Assembly: GCF_012641075.1 (NCBI RefSeq)
Contig: NZ_JAAXLJ010000014.1
Span: forward strand, 1 to 60,319
From: Secundilactobacillus angelensis
GTDB taxonomy: Bacteria; Bacillota; Bacilli; Lactobacillales; Lactobacillaceae
Reading direction: 5' to 3'
Length of the DNA stretch: 60,319 bases
The translations under genes were made by a program, and so were the position numbers. This document shows positions 43,118-53,046 of the stretch, in pieces (position 1 is the first letter of the stretch; each line of letters begins with the position of its first letter). The notes beneath the pieces were generated by a model. That model searched no databases, was not told where the DNA came from, and saw nothing but the letters and a program-made list of their open reading frames with translations.

Positions 43118-44125
43118 ATGAAATTCGCAATGATTGGTGCAGGTGCAATGGGTTTACGTTATGGGATATTACTACAAGAAGCTGGCAATGACGTTACGTT
43201 TATTGATACGTGGCAGCCACACATTGATAAGATTCGCGAACAAGGTGGCGTATACGTTTCTCGTGATCATAAAGATCGCCATTTAGTACCGATTAAATTG
43301 GAAACACCCGAAACCTACCAAGGTGATCCCGACATGCTGATCTTCTTCACCAAGCAGATGCAGTTGGCTGGCTTCCTTGAACGCTGTGAACATTTCTTCA
43401 ATGATAAGCAATACGCCTTTACCTGCATGAACGGGATGGGCCATATTGAAAAGCTGCAGCAGTACTTTGCTGATGACAAGATCATCGCTGGTACGGCACT
43501 CATTGCCACTGTTCTAAACGGCCCTGGTGACGTTGACTTCATGGGCAAACGCGGTGCTGGTAAGATGAACATGGCTAATTTAACCGAAAAACCCGATGAA
43601 ATGACACACCGGCTATTCGATGAACTGGAGAAGGCGCAGATGCACCCGACCTTAACAACTAACTTCAAGGGTACTTTGATGACCAAAGTTATTTTCAACT
43701 CCGTTATTAACACACTGTGCACCATGTTTGAAATTCCAATGGGTGAACTTGGTAATTTTGAAAAAGCATATGACCTCGGCCGTCAGCTAATTGACGAAGC
43801 CTATGATATTTGTGCACGCGCCGACATCACACTCGTTTCGACTCGTGAAGAAGAAATGCACGCGCTAGACATTAACACTCGAATCGACATGCCATTACAT
43901 TATCCATCCATGTACCAAGACATGATTCATGATCGCCCAACAGAAGTTGATTATATCAACGGCTATATCGCTAAACTAGGTTGGGAGCACCATTATGAAG
44001 CTAAAACCCACATTTTCTTAACTAATCTCGTTCATTTGGCAGAATATCACCGGGCAAATGAAAAGAAGGCACGTGATGCAGCTAAAGCTGAAGCGGCCGA
44101 TGCCAAAGCAGCTCAAAGCGCATAA
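43118..44125 (+). CDS. Ketopantoate reductase family 2-ketoacid dehydrogenase (PanE/ApbA-like)
   Basis: 335 aa. NADP-binding GAGAMGLRYG at the N-terminus, the TCMNGMGH strand, the Lys region (TKVIFNSVINTLCTMF), and the C-terminal helical domain with HYPSMYQDM. The C-terminus has an Ala/Lys/Glu-rich tail. It could be ketopantoate reductase or a D-2-hydroxyacid dehydrogenase acting on branched-chain 2-ketoacids, as known for Lactococcus PanE. The Val T-box favours a link with valine/2-ketoisovalerate metabolism. ATG 43118 with GGAG 10 nt upstream; the GTG at 43109 is too near the SD. Its 3' end overlaps the convergent pheA by 13 nt. Confidence 0.85.
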   Translation: MKFAMIGAGAMGLRYGILLQEAGNDVTFIDTWQPHIDKIREQGGVYVSRDHKDRHLVPIKLETPETYQGDPDMLIFFTKQMQLAGFLERCEHFFNDKQYAFTCMNGMGHIEKLQQYFADDKIIAGTALIATVLNGPGDVDFMGKRGAGKMNMANLTEKPDEMTHRLFDELEKAQMHPTLTTNFKGTLMTKVIFNSVINTLCTMFEIPMGELGNFEKAYDLGRQLIDEAYDICARADITLVSTREEEMHALDINTRIDMPLHYPSMYQDMIHDRPTEVDYINGYIAKLGWEHHYEAKTHIFLTNLVHLAEYHRANEKKARDAAKAEAADAKAAQSA

Positions 44126-44955
44126 ACTCCAAGTGGATGTATCGTGTAGATGTCAGCCATCCGCTGAAGGGTTTCAAAAAGCAACGATTTTTGTTTAAGC
44201 GTACCCGAGATTTCGATATAGAAAGAGTAGATCCCAATCTTTTGTCGGGTAGGCATGGACATGATGGTGACTAAGTTTAAATGCGTTTTGGCAAAGTAAG
44301 ATAGAATTTGGTAAAGTACCCCAACTTCCTCGGTTGGTGGTGTAATAAAAAGTGCAGATTTGAATGAGGCAGACTCATCTTCAGCCGGTTGTGCAGGTAA
44401 TTCCAGCACGGCCGGCTGTTTTTTAAATATAATGAAACGGGTGTTGTTAGCGTCTTGATCGGCAACGTTATCCATTGTGAACGGAAAGTCTTCAACGGCC
44501 AGTTGCGACTGTGGCATGATGGCCGCATCACCATCGATACCATCACGCAATTTTTCAACGGAGATCATGTTGCTAGAAGTGGTGATGATTTGGGCATTGG
44601 GTAATTGTGCCAGTAATTGTTGACACTGGCCTTCAGTTTTAAATTGGACGTAGATGCGTTTAATTTCAGCTAAATTGTGAACTTTGCCCGCCAGGCCGAA
44701 GTTCACTGGGACGGTGACCTCGCCGACCTCGGTAATATTGGCAACTTGCAGTCGTTGCAGTGTTGCTAGTACGAACCCATCTAACTGATTTTCTAAGGGT
44801 AACAAGCCTAAACCATCAGGAGTAACAGCTTGGTACACTTGATCAAAGGTATCGTGATAATCGATTTCAATATTCTCAATTGGGTGTAGTCTGAGATATT
44901 TTTGGGCAGCCGCATCCGCGAAGGTGCCAGCTGGGCCAAGGACAGAAAATTTCAT
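44113..44955 (-). CDS. pheA: Prephenate dehydratase, divergent
   Basis: 280 aa. Monofunctional prephenate dehydratase with a C-terminal ACT domain (from about residue 200). The start MKFSVLGPAGTFADAAAQKYL and the catalytic T172-R173-F174 are clear. Two family signatures are altered. The substrate-loop ENS is ENQ (PLENQLDG), and the phenylalanine-binding ESRP of the ACT domain is MSMP (residues 232-235). It converts prephenate to phenylpyruvate for phenylalanine synthesis, and feedback inhibition may be lost. ATG 44955 with GGAGG 6 nt upstream. Convergent and overlapping with the PanE-like gene. Confidence 0.85.
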   Translation of the reverse strand: MKFSVLGPAGTFADAAAQKYLRLHPIENIEIDYHDTFDQVYQAVTPDGLGLLPLENQLDGFVLATLQRLQVANITEVGEVTVPVNFGLAGKVHNLAEIKRIYVQFKTEGQCQQLLAQLPNAQIITTSSNMISVEKLRDGIDGDAAIMPQSQLAVEDFPFTMDNVADQDANNTRFIIFKKQPAVLELPAQPAEDESASFKSALFITPPTEEVGVLYQILSYFAKTHLNLVTIMSMPTRQKIGIYSFYIEISGTLKQKSLLFETLQRMADIYTIHPLGVYAL

Positions 44956-45039
44956 TTTGAGCCTCCAGGGTCTTTTTGGTTGATTATAACTTAAACTGGC
45001 TACGAAGCGAAAAAAGATTGCGTGCAATTTAATTGTGAT

Positions 45040-45069
45040 TTGAAACTATTCGTGGCACAATGGTTATAT
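45040..45069 (+). promoter_or_regulatory. Promoter of the HesB-like gene
   Basis: TTGAAA-N18-TTATAT with an extended TGG before the -10. Confidence 0.5.
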
Positions 45070-45087
45070 TAATAGGAGGAAATTGCG

Positions 45088-45459
45088 ATGATCACTCTTA
45101 AGATGAGTCAAGATGTTCAGGCACGATTGAAGCGTCACATGACGGATGACAACGACCAATTAATTCTCGATTTTGATGATGGTGTTGGCGCTTATTCGAA
45201 GGTTGGCGTGTGCTCCTTAGATGTTAGCTTCCGCTTTTTGGTTGTTAGTAAACATGATGTTGATGCCATTTATGATGAAGCGTTGGATAGTCCCCTGGGT
45301 TCGGTGCTGATTAAAGGCTATGCCGATAACTATTTTGATGGAGCAACTGAGTTTAATTTAAACAAGTTTGGCCTTATTACCCTTAAAACAGCTTCCGGAA
45401 TCATCGATACTAACGTTGAAATTTTGGATCATCCAGAAGCTGTTGTAGCATCCAAGTAA
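45088..45459 (+). CDS. HesB/IscA-like iron-sulfur family protein (YqkB type)
   Basis: 123 aa, of the small HesB-like fold annotated in Firmicutes as iron-sulfur cluster biosynthesis family protein. The pattern LILDFDDGVGAYS...CSLDVSFRFLVV...INLNKFGLITLK is typical of the lactobacillar branch. Unlike IscA it has a single Cys (about residue 42) and lacks the CxC near the C-terminus, so a cluster-carrier role is doubtful. A perfect GGAGG precedes the ATG. Monocistronic, with its own promoter and terminator. Confidence 0.78.
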   Translation: MITLKMSQDVQARLKRHMTDDNDQLILDFDDGVGAYSKVGVCSLDVSFRFLVVSKHDVDAIYDEALDSPLGSVLIKGYADNYFDGATEFNLNKFGLITLKTASGIIDTNVEILDHPEAVVASK

Positions 45460-45482
45460 GTGTTTAATTGAATGAACCACTG

Positions 45483-45510
45483 AAAGACCGGTCCTTACTG
45501 GTCTTTTTTT
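45483..45510 (+). terminator. Terminator
   Basis: AAAGACC/GGTCTTT stem followed by a run of T. Confidence 0.8.
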
Positions 45511-45690
45511 GTGTTGTGAGTAATTTGTGTGCCATTTCTGAAAATATACTAAGAATATTCTAATTTACTTCATAAGCGTTTGCTATATTTAAATCATGAA
45601 AAACAGATGGATACCTTAGACCGGTGCCAGAATTAATAATCGACACCCTTCACCGTACCCACCAATCTAATATAAAGAGGTGCTACGATT

Positions 45691-48600
45691 ATGAAAAACA
45701 CGACAGATCTTAGAGGCGAACAAGCAGTGCGGTATAAGATGTACAAAGCCAAAAAACAATGGCTTGTAGCTGGTGCTATCTCAGTGGCGTTATTAGCCGG
45801 TGGTCATATCACAGCTCGAGCTGAAACTTCTGCCACTGCTGAAAGTAGTCCACCAACAAGCCAGACGCAAAGTGCAACTTCGACTGCGACTACAGAAACG
45901 ACAACGCCTAGCGCGGATACGGTTGCCAGTTCAACACAAACGACACCAACAACTCCGGAGGCTGCTCCAGTTGAAAATACTCAAACTCCAGAAGTGGCTA
46001 CTAGTACGGAGCCGGCAACTACACAGCAAACTACTCAGGCGAGTGAAAGTACAGTAGCAAGTACTACACCATCTACTAGTGCTCAAACTAGCACCCAAAG
46101 TAGTCCTGTACAAAGTAGTCCTGTAACTCAAACCACTACGTCTGGTACTACTGCCGAAACACCCAAGGCTGCTTCAACTACAGCAACAACCAGTAGCTCA
46201 GCGAAATCTGATACTGGAACTGCTGATAAGCAAACTGATACCAAGAAAGCAGAGACCAAAAAGGCCAATACAACGGAACCGGCTAAAGAGGTTAGCTTAG
46301 ATCAACAAGCGGATAAAAGTACCCAAGTAGATGAAGTGGTTGATCCAGATGATGAGACTGAAATTGAAGATGTTTGGGTGAATCCGGGTGCTGATATTGA
46401 TGAAAGTAAGTATGATAAAGGCTATATTAAGTACGATGAAGTGAAAGATGCAGATGAAGCTTTGCCGAATATTGAATATGGTCGGATTTTTGCCACTGAA
46501 AATGGTGAGGATGGTCCACTATACTACGGTTACAATGAAGAAGAAAAAGAATTTGTGGAAATAACGGATGAAAAAGACCTGGCTGAGATTCAGGAAGCTA
46601 TCCGTGCAGGGGTGGTTACTCGAGACTATATGACAACTACTAACGTGCAAGAAGGTGAATTCTGGAAATTCTGGGGTATTCAGTCGGATAGGCTTCCGGA
46701 TGGTTTCCCAGAGGATGGATTTTATGTGCTCACAAACTTCGAAACTAATTTCACCAAACCCGGTACAACTTTACCGGAAAATACAATTGTATCCACCGAG
46801 AGATTTTTTACGAAACTCTCTGATGGTAATTACTACTGGTATGATGCTGCAACTACTGAAAATCCTTTCCATGAACAAGTCAGCTCCGGTGATTTAGCTA
46901 AGATTATGGGCGGTGACAACTTTGAAATCCGATTGGCTACTACAGCAGAGTTAGAAAACTATGATCTTAGCCAAGGTGAAACGTACAACCAGTTTAAGAT
47001 AATTCAAAGTAATACCTTACCTGGTTACGTAGGCGAAAGCTATTATCTGGAGAAAATCGACTTGGTAGATGAAGAGTTCAAACAACCTGGCAGTATGCAA
47101 CCGGGCGATGGCTTTAATAAATACACTATTTACTTTGATGGGCAAGATTACTTTGAAGCTGAAGTGATTAAGCAGGAGGATTCTGAAGAAGATACTGTAA
47201 GACTTGTCAAACTTGAAGAAGGATCAGACTTGATCACCCGTTATCAGGCCGCAAAGCAGGCTCAAGCAGTCAAAAACACTCACTTAGCTGCGAGTCAAAC
47301 CGAGGCGTTACAACAAGCCTTAACCAATAAACAATCCTTCGTTAAAATTGGTGACGACATTTACCAAATTCAGTTGAAACACAGTCTTGACGCGGTGCCA
47401 GTCGAAACCGATGAAGACGGTAATACCTCTAAAGTAGCGTATATCTCAATTCTTAAACCTAATGCCTTACCGGTAACTGAAACGAAGACGCCTACTCAGG
47501 CTGGAACAGATTTATTAGAAATCCAAGCTACTAATCCCGGGGTAGATGTGAGTTTATTTGACTACTGGGTGCTGAAAAATGCGGATGGTAGCGAAAATGA
47601 GAATCCTACTGGGATTAGTAATCTTGGAATTAATAATGGACATGACCTCAAATTCTCGATTGGAAGCGGTATTCCTTTCGATTGGAATAACTACAATTCT
47701 TCCAATATGACACAAGGTATTGTTCAGAAAACTCTGGATGAGGATGGTTTCCCTGTCTTAGCAGTTGGTAATACTAATGAATCACTGAAATATCTGTTTG
47801 ATAATCAAGATGGCACCTACAAGAAGGTTGTTATTGACAATGAAAAAGTACCGATGTTTATCAGTGATGGTAACGGTGGTTATATGTTCAATAGTTACAC
47901 CCAACATGCTGATTTTGAATCTGATACTAATTTGGAAAATGGTACCTGGAAGATGTATAACAAACCAAATAATCCAAATGGCGGCTTTGCTACAGATACC
48001 GGTGAATTTTTCCCACTGAATCATATCAGTGAATTCTTCGAAGCTGATGCAGATAGTGAAACTGGTTACGGCGATCCTAAGGCTTACGTAACTGGCTTTA
48101 ATCAAGGCATGAACCACTACTTTGGTATGATGATGGAAACAAGTTATATTCATCCAGATGGTGGCATGGTGACTGATGAAGACGGTAATCTGGAACCTAT
48201 GGTCTTCAATTTTAGCGGTGACGATGACTTTTGGCTCTTCATTGATGGTACGTTAGTATTAGATATTGGCGGTATTCATCAAGCAAGTCACGGCACAATC
48301 GACTTTGCTAATGATTTGATTACGTATATCACTAACACAGGTGTAGAAACAACAACAACTATCAGTCAGGCGTTTGAAGGTGTAGAAGTCGAAGAGGGTA
48401 AAGAGTGGAATGCCTCACAATCAGAACATACGATGAAGATGTTCTACTTGGAACGAGGCAATGATATTACCCACTTGAAGGTTGACTTTAATCTTCAGAT
48501 TCCAGACTACTATCATGCTGACAAATATGAATACGGATATAAAGAAGGCGGAGTAGTCAAACAATATACGTATGGTGAAAGTAATGAAACTCTTTCCTAT

Positions 48601-49095
48601 ACTATCCCAACGCAGTTCCTGTACGGTGTGCATGATAAATACGGTGTTCAATGGACACCAAAGGATACTGACCCAACGCCTCCAAACCCTCCAATTGTTG
48701 TTCCTCCGATTGTAACGCCTACTCCAGATCCAGATCCGACACCGACACCAACGCCGGATCCAGATCCAGAAGACGCCCATACGCCTGATGTTGACCCTGA
48801 TACTGAGGTTGATCCAGTGACACCAGCTGTACCTGAAGATTCTGCACATACACCGGCAACACCAGCAGGATCAGTGACTCAAGTAGTTGCGCCAGCTGCT
48901 GATGCGAAAGCGGCTCAAACGACGCCAACCGCAGCCGAGACTTCAGCTACTCCTGATGACACGCAAAAGATGGCAAGTAGCATGCTGCCTCAAACAGGTG
49001 AAACAACTGACCATGTCGGTTTACTAGGCTTAATGATGGTTGGATTGACAGGACTGTTAGGACTCTTCGGACTAAAAAAGAAGAAAGAGCAGTAA
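45691..49095 (+). CDS. Large LPXTG surface protein with KxYKxGKxW signal and fibro-slime/PA14-like domain
   Basis: 1,134 aa. The signal peptide is of the KxYKxGKxW type (YKMYKAKKQWLVAG), cut near ARAE. A Thr/Ser/Gln-rich low-complexity stalk runs from about 47 to 215. An acidic region of 300-400 residues has repeated modules (YGYNEEEKEFVEITDEKDL; YYWYDAATTE; YFEAEVIKQED). A domain at about 690-970 is centred on FNFSGDDDFWLFIDG and VLDIGGIHQASHG, the signature of fibro-slime/PA14-like carbohydrate-binding domains. A Pro/Asp/Thr-rich wall segment and LPQTG (near 1099), a helix and KKKKEQ end the protein. It is a wall-anchored adhesin or glycan binder. AGAGGTG precedes the ATG. Confidence 0.9.
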   Translation: MKNTTDLRGEQAVRYKMYKAKKQWLVAGAISVALLAGGHITARAETSATAESSPPTSQTQSATSTATTETTTPSADTVASSTQTTPTTPEAAPVENTQTPEVATSTEPATTQQTTQASESTVASTTPSTSAQTSTQSSPVQSSPVTQTTTSGTTAETPKAASTTATTSSSAKSDTGTADKQTDTKKAETKKANTTEPAKEVSLDQQADKSTQVDEVVDPDDETEIEDVWVNPGADIDESKYDKGYIKYDEVKDADEALPNIEYGRIFATENGEDGPLYYGYNEEEKEFVEITDEKDLAEIQEAIRAGVVTRDYMTTTNVQEGEFWKFWGIQSDRLPDGFPEDGFYVLTNFETNFTKPGTTLPENTIVSTERFFTKLSDGNYYWYDAATTENPFHEQVSSGDLAKIMGGDNFEIRLATTAELENYDLSQGETYNQFKIIQSNTLPGYVGESYYLEKIDLVDEEFKQPGSMQPGDGFNKYTIYFDGQDYFEAEVIKQEDSEEDTVRLVKLEEGSDLITRYQAAKQAQAVKNTHLAASQTEALQQALTNKQSFVKIGDDIYQIQLKHSLDAVPVETDEDGNTSKVAYISILKPNALPVTETKTPTQAGTDLLEIQATNPGVDVSLFDYWVLKNADGSENENPTGISNLGINNGHDLKFSIGSGIPFDWNNYNSSNMTQGIVQKTLDEDGFPVLAVGNTNESLKYLFDNQDGTYKKVVIDNEKVPMFISDGNGGYMFNSYTQHADFESDTNLENGTWKMYNKPNNPNGGFATDTGEFFPLNHISEFFEADADSETGYGDPKAYVTGFNQGMNHYFGMMMETSYIHPDGGMVTDEDGNLEPMVFNFSGDDDFWLFIDGTLVLDIGGIHQASHGTIDFANDLITYITNTGVETTTTISQAFEGVEVEEGKEWNASQSEHTMKMFYLERGNDITHLKVDFNLQIPDYYHADKYEYGYKEGGVVKQYTYGESNETLSYTIPTQFLYGVHDKYGVQWTPKDTDPTPPNPPIVVPPIVTPTPDPDPTPTPTPDPDPEDAHTPDVDPDTEVDPVTPAVPEDSAHTPATPAGSVTQVVAPAADAKAAQTTPTAAETSATPDDTQKMASSMLPQTGETTDHVGLLGLMMVGLTGLLGLFGLKKKKEQ

Positions 49096-49143
49096 ACAAT
49101 ATTAAAGATTGAAAGCGGTATTAATGATTAGAAGGCACAAAAT

Positions 49144-49185
49144 AAAAGTTAGGTTATCAGTCATTTAACTGGTAACCTAACTTTT
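49144..49185. terminator. Bidirectional terminator
   Basis: An 18-bp stem, AAAAGTTAGGTTATCAGT against ACTGGTAACCTAACTTTT, with one G-T pair. Confidence 0.85.
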
Positions 49186-49198
49186 TACTTTTCCCTAA

Positions 49199-49942
49199 CT
49201 AGACGTTTAAGACTTTATCCAGGAAACTTTGGAGCCGTGGATCTTTTGGATGATTGAAGATTTCATCAGGAGTTCCTTGCTCTTGAATATTACCGTCTTC
49301 AACAAAGACAACACGGTCGGCCACTTCTTTTGCGAAGCCCATTTCATGGGTAACAACGATCATGGTCATCCCTTGTTTGGCCAGTTGTTTCATGACTGCC
49401 AACACGTCACCGACCATTTCTGGGTCGAGAGCGGATGTTGGTTCGTCAAACAACATCACATCAGGGTTCATAGCCAAGGCGCGGGCGATGGCCACCCGTT
49501 GCTGCTGGCCACCTGACAGTGATTGAACAGTTGCATTGTATTTGGATTCCAGACCGACTTGAGCCAATAACTCTTTGGCTTGCTTGGCTGCTTCTTCCTT
49601 GGTGGCCTTCTTTAATTCGATGGGGGCCAACATAATGTTTTCACTAACGGATAAGTTACTGAACAGGTTGAAGTGTTGAAACACCATCCCGATGTTTTCA
49701 CGGATCTTGTTGATGTCCGTTTTTGGATCTGCAATATCCGTGTCATCGATAACGATTGAGCCGCTGGTTGGCGCTTCTAGCCGGTTTAGGTTTCTGAGAA
49801 AAGTACTCTTGCCAGAACCTGATGGGCCAATCACCACAACAACTTCATTATCATGGACTTCCATGTTGATCCCTTTGAGGACTTTATTATCACCGAAGTT
49901 TTTAATTAAATTGCTTACTTTTACTTTGATTTTTGTGTTCAT
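49199..49942 (-). CDS. glnQ: Glutamine/polar amino-acid ABC transporter ATPase
   Basis: 247 aa, a complete ABC ATPase of the polar amino-acid uptake family. Walker [11 protein letters not shown]-loop FQHFNLF, signature LSGGQQQR, Walker [14 protein letters not shown]-loop THEMGFA. It overlaps the end of the permease gene by 4 nt (ATGA), so the two are coupled. It drives import by the fused binding-protein/permease GlnP encoded upstream. Confidence 0.95.
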   Translation of the reverse strand: MNTKIKVKVSNLIKNFGDNKVLKGINMEVHDNEVVVVIGPSGSGKSTFLRNLNRLEAPTSGSIVIDDTDIADPKTDINKIRENIGMVFQHFNLFSNLSVSENIMLAPIELKKATKEEAAKQAKELLAQVGLESKYNATVQSLSGGQQQRVAIARALAMNPDVMLFDEPTSALDPEMVGDVLAVMKQLAKQGMTMIVVTHEMGFAKEVADRVVFVEDGNIQEQGTPDEIFNHPKDPRLQSFLDKVLNV

Positions 49943-51378
49943 AGGCGTACTCTCCTTTGAACCCAGTTAGATAGCCATGTTAACAGGGTAATGACGATCA
50001 AATAAATGATGGCGACAATCGTCCAAACCTTGAACCCTTCTAGATTACGGGCAATGATGATCTTACCGGTTTGGGTCAATTCAATAATTCCGATAATTGA
50101 TAGGATCGAAGTGTCTTTCAAGGTAATAATGAATTGGTTAATAAACGATGGCACCATGATCCGGATACCTTGAGGAAGAATAACACGGCGCATAGCTTTG
50201 CCAAATGGTAGTCCCAAACTGCGTGCAGCTTCCATTTGACCATCATCAACCGCGTTGATACCGCCCTTAACAAAAGCCGCGATATAGGCACCTTCGTTGA
50301 ACATTAAGGTGATAATACCAGCGAGGAAGGCGGGAATCTTTTGACCGGTTAAACTTGGAATCCCGGTATAGATGAATAGTGCTAACACCAGTAGAGGCAG
50401 ACCACGGAAAATATAAATTAACGTCGTAGAGATACCGTTGCAAAATTTACTTGGAACAACCCCCAATAATCCAACGATGACACCAAAGAGGGTAGCAAAG
50501 AAGATGGCAACGATAGTTAACCAAACCGTTTGTTTAAATCCGCTTAACAACGCACCTTTGTTTTGTTTGAGTAACCCGATGAAGGTTCGATCTGAAGTCG
50601 TGTCTGAACTGCCCTTCGCACCAAGGTAGTGTTTTGTGATTCGGGCGTATTCACCATTGGCTTTTAAGTCGGCAAGACCATTGTTAAACATTCGTAGTAA
50701 CTTTTGGTTGTGGCCTTTTTTAACAGCGAAGCCATAGGGACCGCTTAATGCGGGTTTGGTGTAGATCTTCAACTTAGTTCCTTGTCGAATTGCGTACTTC
50801 ATAACGGGTGAATCTTCGAAGCAGGCTGCTGAGTTGCCAGTGAGCACGTCCTGATACATATCGTTAGATTCATCAAAAGTCACAATTCTGAAGCCGTACT
50901 TCTTGTGCATGCTCTGTGCGTACTGCGCACCGGAAGTCCCAGTTTTAACGGCAACCCGTTTACCACGTAATTGGTTGAGACTGGTGATTTTGCCGTTGGG
51001 CTTAGCTGCCATAACAACTCCTGACATGAAGTAAGCTTTTGAAAAATCGAAGGTTGCTTCACGTTCCTTAGTAATGGACATCCCAGCAATGACACCATCC
51101 ATTTGCCCAGACTGAACACTTTGGACCGCGGCGTTAAAACTAGTGGGCTTAATGTTTACTTTGAAGCCCTGATCCTTGGCGATTGCGTGCAGGAGATCGA
51201 TATCGATACCAACGTACTTGTTATGACTGTTAGCAAACTCAAAGGGTGGAAAAGTGGAATCGGTCGCTACCTGGTACGTTGTTTCGGCGTTTGCAGGCGT
51301 GACACTAAAACTGACGGCTACAAAAAAGGAAAACAAAACGACTAAACCACTCATAATCGACTTTAGTCTATATTTCAT
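49939..51378 (-). CDS. glnP: Fused glutamine-binding protein and permease (GlnP)
   Basis: 479 aa. Signal peptide (cut near ANAE), one periplasmic-type binding domain (residues about 33-265, with the amino-acid-binding FPPFEF and GMSITKER), then a BPD-type permease domain with the EAA loop ([21 protein letters not shown]). The lactococcal GlnP has two binding domains in tandem; this one has a single domain. It imports glutamine, asparagine, glutamate or similar. ATG 51378 with GGAGG 6 nt upstream. A good CodY-like box lies about 105 nt upstream. Confidence 0.93.
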   Translation of the reverse strand: MKYRLKSIMSGLVVLFSFFVAVSFSVTPANAETTYQVATDSTFPPFEFANSHNKYVGIDIDLLHAIAKDQGFKVNIKPTSFNAAVQSVQSGQMDGVIAGMSITKEREATFDFSKAYFMSGVVMAAKPNGKITSLNQLRGKRVAVKTGTSGAQYAQSMHKKYGFRIVTFDESNDMYQDVLTGNSAACFEDSPVMKYAIRQGTKLKIYTKPALSGPYGFAVKKGHNQKLLRMFNNGLADLKANGEYARITKHYLGAKGSSDTTSDRTFIGLLKQNKGALLSGFKQTVWLTIVAIFFATLFGVIVGLLGVVPSKFCNGISTTLIYIFRGLPLLVLALFIYTGIPSLTGQKIPAFLAGIITLMFNEGAYIAAFVKGGINAVDDGQMEAARSLGLPFGKAMRRVILPQGIRIMVPSFINQFIITLKDTSILSIIGIIELTQTGKIIIARNLEGFKVWTIVAIIYLIVITLLTWLSNWVQRRVRL

Positions 51379-51462
51379 ATTATTCCTCCTCAAGGACATG
51401 TAATAAAATCTAACATATGATTATGAGAATATCATAACAACAAAATAACGAAATGTTAATAC

Positions 51463-51496
51463 TATTTCTGAAAATAAATTTAATTTTCTGAAAAAT
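51463..51496. promoter_or_regulatory. Tandem CodY-like boxes between glnPQ and the aminotransferase gene
   Basis: AATTTTCTGAAAAAT (51482-51496) differs from the CodY consensus AATTTTCWGAAAATT at one position. A weaker copy (TATTTCTGAAAATA) stands 18 nt before it. The rest of 51379-51876 is very AT-rich; GTTGACTAATCAAC and ATATGTT...AACATAT are short inverted repeats, and no ORF there has an SD. Confidence 0.5.
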
Positions 51497-51876
51497 AATT
51501 CGCACCGATTATTTCACGAGAAATGAAATTGCTAAAAGGATAAGCTGATACAACGGGATTTGTTGACTAATCAACATTATGTAAATATTCGCCACAATCA
51601 TAAATATTCCTATTATTTAGGGATTTTGAAGCGATCATTGAAAACGGATGAAAACGATTATCTCATTTAATTTAATAATATCTAATTTAATTCTAATATT
51701 AAAAAATATGTTCTCTTTATGTGGGTTATGTTTTCTAACATATCCATCAAATTGGAATCTATTTGCCAGTTATCCGGTGGTTTATCTGCATTTGCAACCG
51801 TATATTAATTGTGTTTTAATTGAATTTTAATAGGGCTTTTAAATTATACATAGTATTCGTTGAGGAGGAATTTGGT

Positions 51877-53046
51877 TTGAGGTTTGAAGAATCGAAAGTA
51901 TTGCAACATTTACCAAAACAATTTTTTGCTAATTTAGTTGCCAAGGTTAACGCTAAGGCGGCTTCTGGAGCCGACGTCATCAATTTGGGACAAGGTAATC
52001 CAGATCAGCCCACCCCTGATTTTATTGTGAAAGCAATGCAGGAGGCGACTGCGGATCCTGCTGACCATAAGTATTCACTATTTCGTGGGATGCCACGATT
52101 TAAGCAGGCTGCCGCTGATTTTTATAAACGGGAATATGATGTCGATCTTGATCCTGAAAAAGAAGTGGCCATTCTCGGTGGTTCCAAGATCGGGTTAGTT
52201 GAATTACCGTTTGCCTTATTGAATCCCGGCGATACCATGCTGTTACCCGATCCGGGTTATCCGGATTATCTATCTGGCGTGGCATTGGCACAGGTTAAAT
52301 TGGAACTGATGTCGCTGTCAGCTGATCAGCATTACTTGCCGGATTATCAGAAACTAGACCCGAATGTGGTTGAACAGGCAAAGCTCATGTATCTCAATTA
52401 TCCGAACAACCCGACTGGGGCAGTTGCCACATCAGAGTTTTACGAGGATACGGTCAAGTTTGCTAACGAACATCACATTGGCGTAGTACAGGATTTTGCG
52501 TACGGTGCCATTGGGTTTGATGGTAAGCGACCGATTAGCTTCCTACAGACACCGGGTGCTAAAGATGTTGGGATTGAAACCTATACACTTTCTAAGTCAT
52601 ATAATATGGCTGGCTGGCGGGTTGGTTTTGCGGTGGGTAACTCTGATATGATTGAAGCAATCAATCTTATTCAAGATCACCTCTTTGTCTCACTGTTCCC
52701 AGCAATTCAAGATGCTGCTGTTGCAGCGTTGGATAGTGACCAGTCATCAGTAAAATCATTGGTGGCACTCTATCAAAAGCGACGTGATGAGTTTTATGCC
52801 GCAGCTCGTAAAATCGGTTGGGAACCTTATCCATCTGGTGGTGCTTTCTACGCTTGGATGCCCGTACCCAAGGGATACACTAGTGAAGAGTTCGCAGATC
52901 TGCTGTTGGATAAAGCAGCCGTTGCAGTGGCACCAGGTACTGGTTTTGGTAAGAGCGGCGAGGGTTTCGTCCGGGTAGGCCTGCTGATTGACGAGCCAAG
53001 GTTCACAGAAGCGTGTGAACGGATTGGGGAGCTGGGATTGTTTTAG
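51877..53046 (+). CDS. PLP-dependent class I/II aminotransferase, MtnE/YkrV-like
   Basis: 389 aa, fold-type I. The N-terminus MRFEESKVLQHLPKQFF and the motif VINLGQGNPDQPTP resemble Bacillus YkrV/MtnE (glutamine-dependent transaminase of methionine salvage) as I remember that sequence. The YLNYPNNPTGAVA segment, the PLP Lys in TLSKSYNMAGWRVGFAVG and the late Arg in GFVRVGLL are all present. It starts at TTG 51877 with GGAGG 8 nt upstream; the frame extending to 51820 has no SD. No other methionine salvage genes are nearby, so a broader keto-acid/glutamine transaminase role next to glnPQ is possible. Confidence 0.9.
   Translation: MRFEESKVLQHLPKQFFANLVAKVNAKAASGADVINLGQGNPDQPTPDFIVKAMQEATADPADHKYSLFRGMPRFKQAAADFYKREYDVDLDPEKEVAILGGSKIGLVELPFALLNPGDTMLLPDPGYPDYLSGVALAQVKLELMSLSADQHYLPDYQKLDPNVVEQAKLMYLNYPNNPTGAVATSEFYEDTVKFANEHHIGVVQDFAYGAIGFDGKRPISFLQTPGAKDVGIETYTLSKSYNMAGWRVGFAVGNSDMIEAINLIQDHLFVSLFPAIQDAAVAALDSDQSSVKSLVALYQKRRDEFYAAARKIGWEPYPSGGAFYAWMPVPKGYTSEEFADLLLDKAAVAVAPGTGFGKSGEGFVRVGLLIDEPRFTEACERIGELGLF

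Noticed and set aside
48421-48849. Trp/Arg-rich antisense frame in the C-terminal part of the large LPXTG gene
   Set aside because: An artefact of the Pro/Asp/Thr-rich repeats on the coding strand.
51648-51830. 60-codon + strand ORF in the AT-rich region before the aminotransferase gene
   Set aside because: No SD, hydrophobic residues typical of translated AT-rich DNA, and it overlaps the promoter/leader region of the next gene.
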